64,000 bases of DNA from Neohoeflea coraliihabitans (GCF_019334345.1 NZ_JAHWQX010000002.1:868001-932000); one strand, 5' to 3'. Shown: positions 47,974-57,685, counted from the stretch's first letter. The notes: generated by a model from the sequence alone, not told the origin. Made by a program: numbers and translations.

Positions 47974-50844
47974 TCATGCCTGACGCAACCGACGCGGACG
48001 GCGCGGACGACGGATCTCGGCTGTAGGGGCGATCACGCCTGACGGCATCCGGTCGCGCGCCTCATCCTGCTTGTCGGCCAGCACCGCGGCGACACGCGCC
48101 ATGATGTTGGCCTGGCGCGTTTCATTGGTGATCTTCATGCCCACCAAATCGCGGACATAGAAGGAATCGACGACCTTCTCGCCAAAGGTGGTGATATGAG
48201 CGGAAAGGATATCCAGCGACAGGTCCGAAAGCACCGAGGTGATGTCGGACAACAGGCCGGGGCGATCGAGACATTCAACCTCGATGACGGTCAGCTTGTT
48301 GGACAGAGTGTTGGAGATGGTCACGCGCGGCTTGACCCGGAATGCCTTCGACTTGCGACGTGCCGTGCGCTTGCGCTCGATCTCGTCGGGCAGCGAAGCC
48401 GTGCCGATCAGCGTCTCCTCGATCGTCCGGCGAATTGCTCCGGCGCGGCGCAATTCATCTTCATCGCGGCTGAACGCGCGGTTGATCAGCACGGTATCGA
48501 GCGCGCGGCCGTCGCGTGTCGTGTAGATCTGTGCATCGGCGATATTGGCGCCGGCAGCAGCGCAGGCGCCGGCGATGATCGACAGCAGGCGGGGATGGTC
48601 GGGCGCCAACAGGGTGATCTCGGTGATGGCATGAAACGCGTGCGTGCGCACCATCGAGTCGAGCCGCCGGCCGGCACGGTCTGCGGCACGGATGAACTCG
48701 GCGTGGCGCACCTGATCGTCATGCGAGACCGAGAGAAGATAGTTGTCGTAGGGCAGACGGATGTAGGATTTGCATTCACGCTCGCTCCATCCGGCCTTGG
48801 ACAGCGCTTCGAGAAGCAGGAGGCGTGACTGGCGCACGCGCTCCTTGCGCGAGGCTTCCGAAAAGCCGCCGGAAATCACCAGTTCCGTCTCGTAATAGAG
48901 GGTGCGCAGCAATTGCCCCTTCCACCCGTTCCAGACGCCGGGTCCCACGGCGCGGATATCACACACGGTAAGGATAAGCAGGAGCTTCAGGCGATCGAGT
49001 GTCTGAACCCGATCGGCGAAATCAACAATCGTCTTGCGGTCGTTGAGATCACGCGTCTGGGCGACCATCGACATGGTCAGGTGTTCCTGCACAAGCCAGG
49101 CCACCAACTCCGTTTCCATCGGCGACATGCCGAAGCGCGGACACAGTTTGCGTGCAACCTTGGCGCCGGCGATCGAATGGTCTTCGGGACGGCCCTTGGC
49201 AATATCATGGATCAGGACGGCGACGTACAGCACCTCGCGCTGCGCGATGCCGGGCATCAGCTTTGTGGCGAGCGGGATTTCGTCAGACTGCTTGCCCTTG
49301 TCGATGGCGGAAAGGGCGCCGACGGCGCGCAGCAGATGCTCGTCCACCGTGAAGTGGTGGTACATGTTGAACTGCATCATGGCGACGATCTTGCCGAACT
49401 CGGGAATGAAGCGGCCGAGAACGCCCGCCTCGTTCATGCGGCGCAACGTGTCGGCGGGCTCGCGCGGCGAGGTCAGGATCGACATGAACAGGCGATTGGC
49501 CTCTTCGTCCTCGCGCAGTGCCGGGTTGATCAGCTTGAGCGAGCGGGTGACCTGGCGCAGCGTGTCGGGGTGAATGTCCAGTGCGCGCAGGTCGGCGAGA
49601 TGGAACAGGCGGATCAGATTGACCGGATCGTTGCGGAAGACCGCCTTGTCGGCAAGCGTGATGCGGCCGCGATCATCGAGGAAATCGAGCGTACCGGGGA
49701 TACGGCGCGGCTTGCCGGCAAAACGTCCGATCACGCCGTTGATAAGGCCCGGCGCCAGCTTGGCCTGCTGATCCTCAAGGCCGGCACAGAGGATACGGGT
49801 CAGGTCGCCGACATCCTTGGCGACGAGAAAATAGTGCTTCATGAAGCGCTCGACGGCGGACAGGCCGGGATGGGCCTGATAGCCGAGGGCATTGGCGATG
49901 TCGCGCTGAATATCGAAGGACAGCCGTTCTTCGGCCTTGCCGACGAGAAAATGCATATGGCAGCGCACCGCCCACAGGAAGTCCTCGGCCTTGGCGAACA
50001 GATTGTACTCGCGCCGCGACAGCACGCCGATATCGACCAGGTCGGCGGTGGCTCCAATGCGGTAATAATAGCGGGCAATCCAGAACAGGGTGTTCAGGTC
50101 GCGCAGGCCGCCCTTGCCTTCCTTGACGTTCGGTTCGACCAGGTAGCGCGTGTCTCCGATCTTCTTGTGCCGCTCATCGCGCTCGGCCAGCTTGGCGGCG
50201 ATGAATTCCGGGCCGGTGTCTTCGACCACCTCGTTGCGGAAGCGCTTCGCAAGCTCATCGAAGAGGGTCAATTCCCCGCAAATGAAGCGCAGCTCGAGAA
50301 TGGCGGTGCGGATCGTCATGTCGGTGCGCGACAGGCGCAGGCATTCATCGATGTTGCGGGTCGCATGGCCGACCTTCTGCCCCATGTCCCAGAGCATGTA
50401 GAGCATCCATTCGACCACCTGCTCGGTCCACGGCGTCTTGCGATAGGGCAGCACGAACAACAGATCGATGTCAGAGCCCGGAGCGAGGGTGCCACGGCCA
50501 TAGCCGCCGACGGCAGCGATCACCATACGTTCGGACGTCGAGGGGTTTTCCACCCGATAGACATGGGTCGTGGCGAAATCAAACAGGGCAGTGATCACCA
50601 CGTCTTCGAGATGGGATATGCGCATGGCGCACAGCCGGCCACTGCCGTCTTCATCGAGCATGGCGCGGGCACGGGCGCGTCCTTCGGTATCGGTTTGCTT
50701 GACCAGCGCGAGTACGGCGCGGCGCGCCTCCTGGCTGTTGCCGCCATGCTGCGCGGCAATGGCGTGAAGGTCTTGTTTCAGGCGATCCGGGTCGACGACC
50801 TCGTCAAAACGCTGCCCGTCCTCGATGTCTGTAGCCATTGGCAT
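47974..50844 (-). CDS. glnD: PII uridylyltransferase/uridylyl-removing enzyme GlnD
   Basis: A 956-residue bifunctional nitrogen sensor that uridylylates PII proteins when glutamine is low and removes UMP when it is high. Domains in order: nucleotidyltransferase ([20 protein letters not shown], about 111-130), a helical linker, and HD hydrolase ([19 protein letters not shown], about 535-553). Two C-terminal ACT domains follow (about 735-810 and 850-925; [20 protein letters not shown]), which bind glutamine. The last 20 residues are Arg/Pro-rich. An ATG two codons downstream (MATD) is an equally good start. Confidence 0.97.
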   Translation of the reverse strand: MPMATDIEDGQRFDEVVDPDRLKQDLHAIAAQHGGNSQEARRAVLALVKQTDTEGRARARAMLDEDGSGRLCAMRISHLEDVVITALFDFATTHVYRVENPSTSERMVIAAVGGYGRGTLAPGSDIDLLFVLPYRKTPWTEQVVEWMLYMLWDMGQKVGHATRNIDECLRLSRTDMTIRTAILELRFICGELTLFDELAKRFRNEVVEDTGPEFIAAKLAERDERHKKIGDTRYLVEPNVKEGKGGLRDLNTLFWIARYYYRIGATADLVDIGVLSRREYNLFAKAEDFLWAVRCHMHFLVGKAEERLSFDIQRDIANALGYQAHPGLSAVERFMKHYFLVAKDVGDLTRILCAGLEDQQAKLAPGLINGVIGRFAGKPRRIPGTLDFLDDRGRITLADKAVFRNDPVNLIRLFHLADLRALDIHPDTLRQVTRSLKLINPALREDEEANRLFMSILTSPREPADTLRRMNEAGVLGRFIPEFGKIVAMMQFNMYHHFTVDEHLLRAVGALSAIDKGKQSDEIPLATKLMPGIAQREVLYVAVLIHDIAKGRPEDHSIAGAKVARKLCPRFGMSPMETELVAWLVQEHLTMSMVAQTRDLNDRKTIVDFADRVQTLDRLKLLLILTVCDIRAVGPGVWNGWKGQLLRTLYYETELVISGGFSEASRKERVRQSRLLLLEALSKAGWSERECKSYIRLPYDNYLLSVSHDDQVRHAEFIRAADRAGRRLDSMVRTHAFHAITEITLLAPDHPRLLSIIAGACAAAGANIADAQIYTTRDGRALDTVLINRAFSRDEDELRRAGAIRRTIEETLIGTASLPDEIERKRTARRKSKAFRVKPRVTISNTLSNKLTVIEVECLDRPGLLSDITSVLSDLSLDILSAHITTFGEKVVDSFYVRDLVGMKITNETRQANIMARVAAVLADKQDEARDRMPSGVIAPTAEIRRPRRPRRLRQA

Positions 50845-50985
50845 TCCGTTTTGCGTCGCTTTGGCCCTGGTCCCGCCGGGAGCAAGGAGGCTTGGTGAAG
50901 GACCGCTCGAAAGACCGGCGCCAGGGGCGCCTGGCCCGACTGGCTATAGAGGTTTTGCGACGCCTGTGAAAGACCGGGGCGGTGT

Positions 50986-52440
50986 TCAACTGGCGAGGCG
51001 GTCGATGAACCAGCGGGTCAGCCGAATCCAGACTTCATCCTTCTCGCCGGCATCCTCGACACCATGATCGAGATTGGGATTATCATTGACCTCGATCACA
51101 AATACGCCGGCATCGGTCTCCTTCAGATCGACGCCATAAAGCCCGTCGCCGATGCAGCGCGCAGCGCGCAGGCCGGCATCGAGAACCTGCGGCGGCGTCG
51201 CGGCCAGCGAGACGCTGCGAAAGCCGCCTTCGACCGGGCGCCCGCCAGGATCGTGGCGGACGATCTGCCAGTGCTTCTTGGCCATCAGATAATGAACGGC
51301 GAACAGCGGCTCACCACCAAGCACGCCGATGCGCCAATCAAATTTGGTGGGCATGTATTTCTGCGCGATCAGAAGATCGGAATCGCGCAGCCAGTCATCA
51401 ACAAGCCGGGTCAGTTCCTGGCGGTCGGAGACCTTCGACACACCACGCGAAAAGGACGAATCCGGCACCTTGACGACCATCGGGAAACCGATCTGATCGG
51501 CGGCGCGCTCCAGATCTCCGTTGCCGATCAGCATCACCGTCTCGGGCACCGGAATCGCGTTGGCACGCATCAATTCGTCGAGATACACCTTGTTGGTGCA
51601 GCGGATCATCGAGACGGGATCGTCGATGACCGGCATGCCTTCCTGCTGGGCGCGCCGGGCAAAACGGTAGGTGTGGTTGGAAATCGAGGTCGTCTCGCGG
51701 ATGAACAGCGCATCGAAGTTGGCGAGACGAGGCAGATCCTTGCGGCCGATCGGCTCGACGGCGACACCGAGACGGGCCGCAACCCGCGACCAGTGCTTGA
51801 GGCTGGCAATCGAGGAAGGCGGAAGTTCCTCGTCGGCATTCACAAGGGTGGCGAAACTGTAGCGCGCCGGCGCACGCAAGACGGCTTCGCGCCACTGCCG
51901 GCCGGTGTAGCGCTCCATGGCGGCAAAGAAGGCCGTCCGCTCCGCGGCGTCCAGGCGGGTCGTCGGCTGCAAGGCAATGCGCTTGATGGCGCACCAGGGC
52001 CCGGGTCTCAGCGTCAGTTCAAGCAGTGGGGCGCGGAACCAGTCGAAGAGCAGGCGGGCGAATTTCTCGAGACGGCGATCTTGCGAGGTGCCGAAATAAA
52101 AGCGCAGCCTTTGCGGGGCTGTCGCCGCCTCGCCACCGAGGCCCTTGTTGAGGCTGTCTTCCAGTTCGGGGATGGCGTTTTCATAGAGTTTGCGCTGTGA
52201 CAGGTCGATGATTGTCTCGACGGAGGGTATGACCCGCTGGCCGCGCGCCGCGGCAAGCAGCGAGGCGTAGTAGCCGCGGCTCTGGTAGGCATAGGAGCGC
52301 GACAGGTTGATGATGTTCGGCCGGCTGCCGGAGAACAATTCGGGCCCGGCGAGGTAATCGCGGGTGGACAGCACCTTGTGGCGCGTCGCCGCATGATCGA
52401 AACCGGCGACGGCGCTTGCGAGGATGATCCAATCAGACAT
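50986..52440 (-). CDS. RimK-like ATP-grasp ligase with an N-terminal RLAN-type region
   Basis: A 484-residue ATP-grasp amino-acid/peptide ligase. Residues about 1-240 form the long N-terminal region typical of RimK-family proteins with an RLAN domain (RPNIINLSRSYAYQSRGYYAS, SLLAAARGQRVIPS). Residues about 275-480 are the ATP-grasp core: PVSMIRCTNKVYLDELM, MVVKVPDSSFSRGVSKV, QKYMPTKFDWRIGVLGG and metal-binding VIEVNDNPNLDHGVE. Such enzymes form amide bonds with ATP. The acceptor is unknown. Its ATG overlaps the stop of the GNAT/C39 gene by 8 bp, and AAGGA lies about 9 nt upstream, so the pair is translationally coupled. It is not the short RimK that glutamylates S6. Confidence 0.9.
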   Translation of the reverse strand: MSDWIILASAVAGFDHAATRHKVLSTRDYLAGPELFSGSRPNIINLSRSYAYQSRGYYASLLAAARGQRVIPSVETIIDLSQRKLYENAIPELEDSLNKGLGGEAATAPQRLRFYFGTSQDRRLEKFARLLFDWFRAPLLELTLRPGPWCAIKRIALQPTTRLDAAERTAFFAAMERYTGRQWREAVLRAPARYSFATLVNADEELPPSSIASLKHWSRVAARLGVAVEPIGRKDLPRLANFDALFIRETTSISNHTYRFARRAQQEGMPVIDDPVSMIRCTNKVYLDELMRANAIPVPETVMLIGNGDLERAADQIGFPMVVKVPDSSFSRGVSKVSDRQELTRLVDDWLRDSDLLIAQKYMPTKFDWRIGVLGGEPLFAVHYLMAKKHWQIVRHDPGGRPVEGGFRSVSLAATPPQVLDAGLRAARCIGDGLYGVDLKETDAGVFVIEVNDNPNLDHGVEDAGEKDEVWIRLTRWFIDRLAS

Positions 52441-53554
52441 CGGCCGTTGTTCCTTCCAGGATAACGGTGGCGCGCAACCCGGAGGTCCCGAAGCGGGAGA
52501 TGCGCTCGAAAATGGCATAGGGGACCGGCATGTTGGTGACGTCGGCCGGGGTTTCGCCGCGTTCGGCCTCGACCCAGGGATCATGCAGGATGATGTGGCG
52601 GCCATCGTCGGCATGGGCCAGCACCCAGTGCGGGACTTTCGACCCCATCATCAGATAGCCGCTGACCAGAACCAGGGCGACACGCCCGGCCGCCAGGTGG
52701 CGGCGCACGGCGGCAAGGCTGAGGGTGGCCTGGTGTGCGACGATACCGGCGGCCTTGGCGCGGTTGCGAAAATCCCGCTGTGCCAGTTCCATGACACGGC
52801 GCTTTTCGGGATCGCGCACCGTCTCCAGGAACAAATAGTGGCGGACACTGCACCAGATTTCGGCGCGCAGACCATGGTCGGCGGCGACCACCGCAAGGCC
52901 ATAGGGCTCGCAGCCGCCCGGCCCCGATAGCATGAAGACCGTAGTTGCCTCGCGCCAGAAGCGCACCTCCCAGACCGGGTCGAGAAATTTGCCGGAGGCG
53001 AAGTGGCCGAAAGCCATGCAGAGGCAGGCGGCGCCACAGGTAAAGTCCGTGCTCTGCTCATAGAAAGGCGGGGTGACACCCGAGAGCGCGGCATGGCCGC
53101 GGATCGCCTTTTCGAAGCGCAATGCGGCACAGCCGTCGGCGTAATAGTCGGCGACGCGGCCGATCTGGCGATAGCGCGACGCGGCGTACAGGGCGATGGC
53201 AGCCTTGTTGTCCTCTCGCACCTCGAGGCGCAGAAACAGACGATCATGGGCAAAGGCAGCCTCTTCGGCGGCGGCGAGCAATTGCGCGCCTATTCCCTTG
53301 CCGGTACGGACCGGATCGACGGCCAGCGAGTACAACCGCGCCATGCCCGTGCCGTTGCGGAACAGGATCATGGCGTAGCCGGCGATGGCCGGTTCCGAGT
53401 GGTCTTCCGCAATCAGCGTCTCGGCGGTGCCGCGGCCGAGGAGCGCGCGAAAAGAGCGGCGCGAGATCCGGTCACTGGAAAACGCCCGGCTCTCGAGATC
53501 ACACAGTCCATCAATGTCATCGAGTGTCGCTGGTCGGATCCGCAGGGCGGACAT
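52433..53554 (-). CDS. GNAT acetyltransferase fused to a C39-like cysteine peptidase
   Basis: 373 residues in two domains. Residues 1-150 are a GNAT acetyltransferase (LRIRPATLDDIDGLCDLESR, acetyl-CoA loop VDPVRTGKGIGAQLL, LEVREDNKAAIALYAAS). Residues 160-370 are a papain-fold C39-like domain with an apparently intact active site: Q167 and C173 in YEQSTDFTCGAAC, H309 in VPHWVLAH and D325 in ILHDPW. No membrane segment is present, unlike the bacteriocin exporters that carry C39 peptidases, so it should act in the cytoplasm. The start MSALRIRPATLDD has GGAAAG just upstream. It is followed, with overlap, by the ATP-grasp ligase. Substrate unknown. Confidence 0.9.
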   Translation of the reverse strand: MSALRIRPATLDDIDGLCDLESRAFSSDRISRRSFRALLGRGTAETLIAEDHSEPAIAGYAMILFRNGTGMARLYSLAVDPVRTGKGIGAQLLAAAEEAAFAHDRLFLRLEVREDNKAAIALYAASRYRQIGRVADYYADGCAALRFEKAIRGHAALSGVTPPFYEQSTDFTCGAACLCMAFGHFASGKFLDPVWEVRFWREATTVFMLSGPGGCEPYGLAVVAADHGLRAEIWCSVRHYLFLETVRDPEKRRVMELAQRDFRNRAKAAGIVAHQATLSLAAVRRHLAAGRVALVLVSGYLMMGSKVPHWVLAHADDGRHIILHDPWVEAERGETPADVTNMPVPYAIFERISRFGTSGLRATVILEGTTADV

Positions 53555-53815
53555 GGTCTTTCCGTTCTGGCAAGACGCGGACGCCATGTCCGTGCGTTTT
53601 TCTGACGCGCCGCGATCATGGCGGAATTGTGGTGCGGCGCCGGGCAAGGAGAAAGCTGGGATCGCCAAAGGATGTCTTTAATTTCTAAATTTCTTGATAT
53701 ATAGATGGATGTTCTTTGTCAGCCGAATAGACGGCGCTGCATGTCCTGGCGGACACGGCAGTGCCAGACCGCTGGAAATCCTCCTCATTGCCAACCGAAA
53801 GACCCTATACCGCCC

Positions 53816-54526
53816 ATGCATGATCTTCCGAACATCGATCCAGAGCGGCTTCAGCCGGTCGATCCATCTCTGTACACCGCAGCCGGCGATCCGCACCATG
53901 CGCCACGTATCCTGTTGCTCTATGGCTCGCTGCGGCAGCGGTCCTTCTCACGTCTGGTGGCTCTCGAGGCAGAGCGGCTTTTGCATTGGCACGGCTGCGA
54001 GTCCCGGGTGTTCAATCCCAGTGGCCTGCCCCTTCCGGATGACGCCGATACGCGCGATCCCAAGGTGCAGGAACTGCGCGAACTGGCGATGTGGGCAGAG
54101 GGCATGGTCTGGGTGTCGCCAGAGCGGCACGGCGCAATGACCGGCATCATGAAAGCGCAGATCGACTGGATCCCGCTTTCCGTCGGGGCGGTGCGGCCGA
54201 CCCAGGGCAAGACGCTGGCGGTCATGCAGGTCAGCGGGGGTTCCCAGAGCTTCAATGCGGTCAACCAGCTGCGCGTGCTCGGCCGCTGGATGCGGATGGT
54301 GACGATTCCCAATCAGTCCTCGGTGCCGAAAGCCTTTCTGGAGTTTGACGAGCACGATCGCATGAAGCCCTCCAGCGCCTATGACCGGATTGTCGACGTC
54401 ACCGAGGAGCTGGTCAAATTCACCTATATGGTACGCGGCAGGGCCGCGGCGCTGGTAGACCGCTATTCCGAGCGTGTGGAATCGGCACAGGCCCTCTCGC
54501 AGCGCGTCAACCAGCGCGCCCTCTGA
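53816..54526 (+). CDS. ArsH-like NADPH-dependent FMN reductase
   Basis: A 236-residue flavodoxin-fold protein: FMN phosphate loop [20 protein letters not shown], then [20 protein letters not shown] and the conserved [15 protein letters not shown]. These are ArsH hallmarks; ArsH oxidises trivalent organoarsenicals in ars operons. No ArsR, ArsB/Acr3 or ArsC gene is nearby, so an arsenic role is unproven and a general NADPH:FMN/quinone reductase is possible. The ATG at 53816 starts [18 protein letters not shown], a family-like N-terminus. The upstream region 53670-53715 is AT-rich and likely the promoter. It is divergent from the GNAT/C39 gene. Confidence 0.85.
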   Translation: MHDLPNIDPERLQPVDPSLYTAAGDPHHAPRILLLYGSLRQRSFSRLVALEAERLLHWHGCESRVFNPSGLPLPDDADTRDPKVQELRELAMWAEGMVWVSPERHGAMTGIMKAQIDWIPLSVGAVRPTQGKTLAVMQVSGGSQSFNAVNQLRVLGRWMRMVTIPNQSSVPKAFLEFDEHDRMKPSSAYDRIVDVTEELVKFTYMVRGRAAALVDRYSERVESAQALSQRVNQRAL

Positions 54527-54604
54527 GGATCTGACCGAACACGGATGGCCGTTGAAAACGGGCCAGGCTGCGCCCACATGCACAGGGTCAAGCGGAGCAC
54601 CCCC

Positions 54605-55384
54605 ATGATCCTTGAAGCGGCACGACGCGGCGCCAACAATCTTTTCTCTCCCGCATCGCGTTCGGCGCTGTGGAAATCTCTCGGTATTACAGTGCTGATC
54701 CTGATCGGCCTGTGGTTTGGTCTTGGCAGCAGTTTCGAGCATTTCGCGATGCCCTATCTCGAGGCGCTGCTCCCCGGCCTGCCCTCATGGGCCGGATTTC
54801 TCGGAACACTGGCGGCCATCATCGCCGGCCTTGGCCTTGCTCTCGGCCTCGGCATGCTGATTGCTCCGATCACCGCGATTGTCGCCGGGCTGTTTCTTGA
54901 CGATGTTGCCGAGGTGATCGAACGGAACGACTACGCCGAGGACAGTCCCGGCCGGGCGATGCCGCTTGGACCGGCACTGGTGCAATCCCTCAAGTTTCTG
55001 TTCGTCGTGATTGTCGGCAACCTGCTGGCGTTGCTGCTTCTTCTGGTGCCCGGGATCAACATCGCGGCATTCTTCATCGTCAATGGCTATCTGCTGGGGC
55101 GCGAATATTTCGAATTTGCGGCCATGCGCTTTCACACGCCGGCGGAAGCGCGGGCCTTGCGCTCGCGCCACAGGGTACGCGTGTTCCTGGCGGGAATGGT
55201 GATCGCCGCGTTCCTGTCGGTGCCGCTGCTCAATTTGCTGACGCCGATGTTTGCAGCGGCGATGATGGTGCATCTTTACAAGATGACGGCGCGCCAATCT
55301 CTGCCCGCTTCGACCAGAGGCAAAGGTGCACGGCGGCCGCGTCCGCCCGGCGATCCATCACCGCCGCAGCTGCCCACGGCGTGA
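54605..55384 (+). CDS. EI24/CysZ-family integral membrane protein
   Basis: A 259-residue membrane protein of the EI24 (DUF540) family, annotated in alphaproteobacteria as sulfate transporter-like. Membrane segments are SLGITVLILIGLWFGLG, FLGTLAAIIAGLGLALGLGM, FLFVVIVGNLLALLLLLVPG and VFLAGMVIAAFLSVPLLNLL. The family motif region NGYLLGREYFEFAAMRFHTP is well conserved. The tail is Arg/Pro-rich. GGAG lies 7 nt before the ATG chosen. The sulfate role is only inherited from distant CysZ. It is 78 bp after arsH and converges on nth. Confidence 0.82.
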   Translation: MILEAARRGANNLFSPASRSALWKSLGITVLILIGLWFGLGSSFEHFAMPYLEALLPGLPSWAGFLGTLAAIIAGLGLALGLGMLIAPITAIVAGLFLDDVAEVIERNDYAEDSPGRAMPLGPALVQSLKFLFVVIVGNLLALLLLLVPGINIAAFFIVNGYLLGREYFEFAAMRFHTPAEARALRSRHRVRVFLAGMVIAAFLSVPLLNLLTPMFAAAMMVHLYKMTARQSLPASTRGKGARRPRPPGDPSPPQLPTA

Positions 55385-55394
55385 AAACATTCTG

Positions 55395-56168
55395 TCAGAC
55401 AGCGCCCTGAGAGCCGCCGATCTCCTGCGGCGGCAAGGGCGTGAGCGGCGCCGGGATGTCGGTGGTCTTTTCCTTTGACTTGCACAGATCGGCGATGATG
55501 CAGCGTTCGCAATCGGGCTTGCGCGCCTTGCAGACATATCGGCCGTGCAGAATCAGCCAGTGATGGGCGTGAAACAGATAGGTCTCGGGGATGATCCGCA
55601 AAAACGCCGCCTCGACCTCGTCCGGCGTTTTTCCCGGTGCCAGGCGCAGACGATTGCCGAGACGGAAAATATGGGTGTCGACCGCGATGGTTGGAATGCC
55701 GAAAGCCATGGACAGGACGACATTGGCGGTCTTGCGGCCGACGCCGGGAAGAGTGACCAGTTCCTCGCGGCTGCGCGGCACCTGGCCACCAAATTCATCA
55801 ACAAGCTTGCGCGACAAGGCGATGACGTTCTTCGCCTTGTTGCGAAAGAGACCGATCGTCTTGATGTGCTCGCGCACCCGGTCCTCGCCGAGCGCCAGCA
55901 TTTTTTCCGGAGTGTCAGCGACGGCAAAGAGGTCCCGCGTGGCGCGATTGACACCGGCGTCGGTCGCTTGCGCGGAAAGTGCCACGGCGACGACGAGTGT
56001 GAAGGGGTTGACGTGTTCCAGCTCGCCCTTCGGCTCCGGCCTCTGCACGGAGAAGCGACGGAAGATCTCGGCAATTTCGGCCCGGGTGTAGGGGATGCGG
56101 GGGCGCCGAAGCGGGCGCACTGCGCGAACCGGCTTATTGCTCTTGTTTTTTGAGGTCGGCTTATCCAT
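55395..56168 (-). CDS. nth: endonuclease III
   Basis: A 257-residue DNA glycosylase/AP lyase for oxidised pyrimidines. The helix-hairpin-helix LVTLPGVGRKTANVVL carries catalytic K146; the catalytic Asp is D164 in AVDTHIFRL. The 4Fe-4S cluster ligands C213, C220, C223 and C229 (C-x6-C-x2-C-x5-C) are intact. It has a basic 25-residue N-terminal extension and a 28-residue C-terminal tail. It is convergent with the EI24 gene (10 bp) and divergent from the DUF2244 gene. Confidence 0.97.
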   Translation of the reverse strand: MDKPTSKNKSNKPVRAVRPLRRPRIPYTRAEIAEIFRRFSVQRPEPKGELEHVNPFTLVVAVALSAQATDAGVNRATRDLFAVADTPEKMLALGEDRVREHIKTIGLFRNKAKNVIALSRKLVDEFGGQVPRSREELVTLPGVGRKTANVVLSMAFGIPTIAVDTHIFRLGNRLRLAPGKTPDEVEAAFLRIIPETYLFHAHHWLILHGRYVCKARKPDCERCIIADLCKSKEKTTDIPAPLTPLPPQEIGGSQGAV

Positions 56169-56218
56169 CCTTCTGTCTATACGTTCTGCCCCAGCCGCTT
56201 TGCAATCGGTGCCGTGCC

Positions 56219-56692
56219 ATGACTGACAAACCCGTGTTCGAAGCCGTCCTCAGCCCCTATCGTTCGCTTGGCCGCGCCGGTCTGGCGGTGCTGGTCGTGC
56301 TCACCTTCGCTGTAACGATTTTTCACCTCGTTGTCTTTGTCGCGGCCGGGGCCTGGCCGGTGGCCGGATTCTTCGGCCTCGACCTCGTCCTCCTGTATGG
56401 CGCCTTCTGGCTCAACGGCCGCGCCGGACGCGCGCGTGAGTATGTTCGCGTTTCGCCAACCCAGGTGTTGGTCGAGAAATTGACACCCTCCGGGCGGCGC
56501 AGCGCCTTTCGCTGCAATCCGTTCTGGGCACGCTTTTCAGTGGAACGGCACGAGGAGATCGGGATCGTTGCGATGCGGGTGTCAGAACGGCATCAAGGCG
56601 GAACGGCGATCGGTGCCTTTCTCAATCCCGAAGACAAGGAAAGCTTCGCCGCGGCCTTCTCATCGGCACTGGCGCGGGTGCATGGACGATAG
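56219..56692 (+). CDS. DUF2244 membrane protein
   Basis: A 157-residue protein with two adjacent transmembrane helices (AGLAVLVVLTFAVTIFHLVV and AGFFGLDLVLLYGAFWLNG) and a cytoplasmic C-terminal domain with FSVERHEEIGIVAMRVSERH and GAFLNPEDKESFAAAFSSAL. This matches the uncharacterised DUF2244 family of alphaproteobacteria, often found beside nth. No catalytic motif is visible. The start MTDKPVFEAVLSPYRSLG fits the family. It is divergent from nth with a 50-bp gap and 96 bp upstream of the methyltransferase gene. Confidence 0.85.
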   Translation: MTDKPVFEAVLSPYRSLGRAGLAVLVVLTFAVTIFHLVVFVAAGAWPVAGFFGLDLVLLYGAFWLNGRAGRAREYVRVSPTQVLVEKLTPSGRRSAFRCNPFWARFSVERHEEIGIVAMRVSERHQGGTAIGAFLNPEDKESFAAAFSSALARVHGR

Positions 56693-56788
56693 CAACGCGA
56701 ACGCCCGGTGCCGGGCTCTCTGCGGTGCCGGAATCGGGTGGCGGCGGGCGAATCAATATGGTTGTCTCGGTCGTGAAGGAGAAACGCC

Positions 56789-57685
56789 ATGACGATCCCG
56801 TTGCGACTGGACCAGGAGATTACGCCCGAGGGGAACGATTACGCCCTTATCAGCCATGTCATCGAGCGGATATCGCTTGATTACCGCAGTCAGCCGACGC
56901 TCGAGGAACTGGCCGCGGATCTGCAGATTGCCCCCGCGCAGTTGCAACGCACCTTCAGTCGCTGGGCTGGCCTCTCCCCGAAAGCGTTTCTGCAGGCGGT
57001 CACGCTTGATCACGCCCGCCGGCTGATCGGCGAAGAGCGCCTGCCGCTCCTGGAGGCGAGCCACGAGCTGGGCCTTTCGGGTCCGGGACGCCTGCATGAT
57101 CTATTCGTCACGCATGAAGCGATGAGTCCCGGCGACTTCAAATCCGGGGGCGCACAGCTGCAAATTCAGTACGGCTTTCATCCCTCACCCTTCGGCACAG
57201 CGCTGGTGATGGCTACCGAGCGCGGCCTTTGTGGCGTCGGATTTGCCGATCCAGACGGCGAGGATGCGGCGCTCGATGACATGGCACGGCGTTGGCCGGC
57301 GGCGCGCCTGGTGCATGACCATGCGGCCACCGCCGGCTATGTCGCGCGGATCTTCGCACCCGAAAACTGGCGCGCCGATCAACCGCTGAGGATCGTGCTC
57401 ATCGGCACCGATTTTCAGGTGCGGGTGTGGCAGGCCCTGCTGCAGATCCCGCTTGGTCAGGCGCAAAGCTATGCCGATGTGGCGCGCAGCATCGGCCAGC
57501 CGAAAGCGGCCCGCGCCGTCGGTGCAGCGATCGGCCGCAATCCGATCTCGTTCGTCGTGCCGTGTCACCGGGCCCTCGGAAAATCGGGTGCATTGACCGG
57601 TTATCACTGGGGGCTGACGCGCAAGCGCGCCATGCTTGGCTGGGAAACGGGCCGCGTGGCCGCGGCCTCGCAGCAGGCCTGCTGA
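56789..57685 (+). CDS. AraC-type domain fused to O6-methylguanine-DNA methyltransferase (Ada-like)
   Basis: A 298-residue DNA repair/regulatory protein. Residues about 20-118 form an AraC-type double helix-turn-helix (PTLEELAADLQIAPAQLQRT, LLEASHELGLSGPGRLHDLF). Residues about 125-290 are the methyltransferase, with acceptor C259 in the active-site motif PCHRALGKSGALTGYHWG and IPLGQAQSYADVARSIG. The N-terminal zinc/Cys38 domain by which E. coli Ada senses methyl phosphotriesters is absent, so classic Ada-type induction is not expected. AAGGAG lies 6-8 nt before the ATG. Confidence 0.94.
   Translation: MTIPLRLDQEITPEGNDYALISHVIERISLDYRSQPTLEELAADLQIAPAQLQRTFSRWAGLSPKAFLQAVTLDHARRLIGEERLPLLEASHELGLSGPGRLHDLFVTHEAMSPGDFKSGGAQLQIQYGFHPSPFGTALVMATERGLCGVGFADPDGEDAALDDMARRWPAARLVHDHAATAGYVARIFAPENWRADQPLRIVLIGTDFQVRVWQALLQIPLGQAQSYADVARSIGQPKAARAVGAAIGRNPISFVVPCHRALGKSGALTGYHWGLTRKRAMLGWETGRVAAASQQAC

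Noticed and set aside
48913-50898. 661-codon open frame opposite glnD
   Set aside because: Shadow of glnD, which has all its domains intact.
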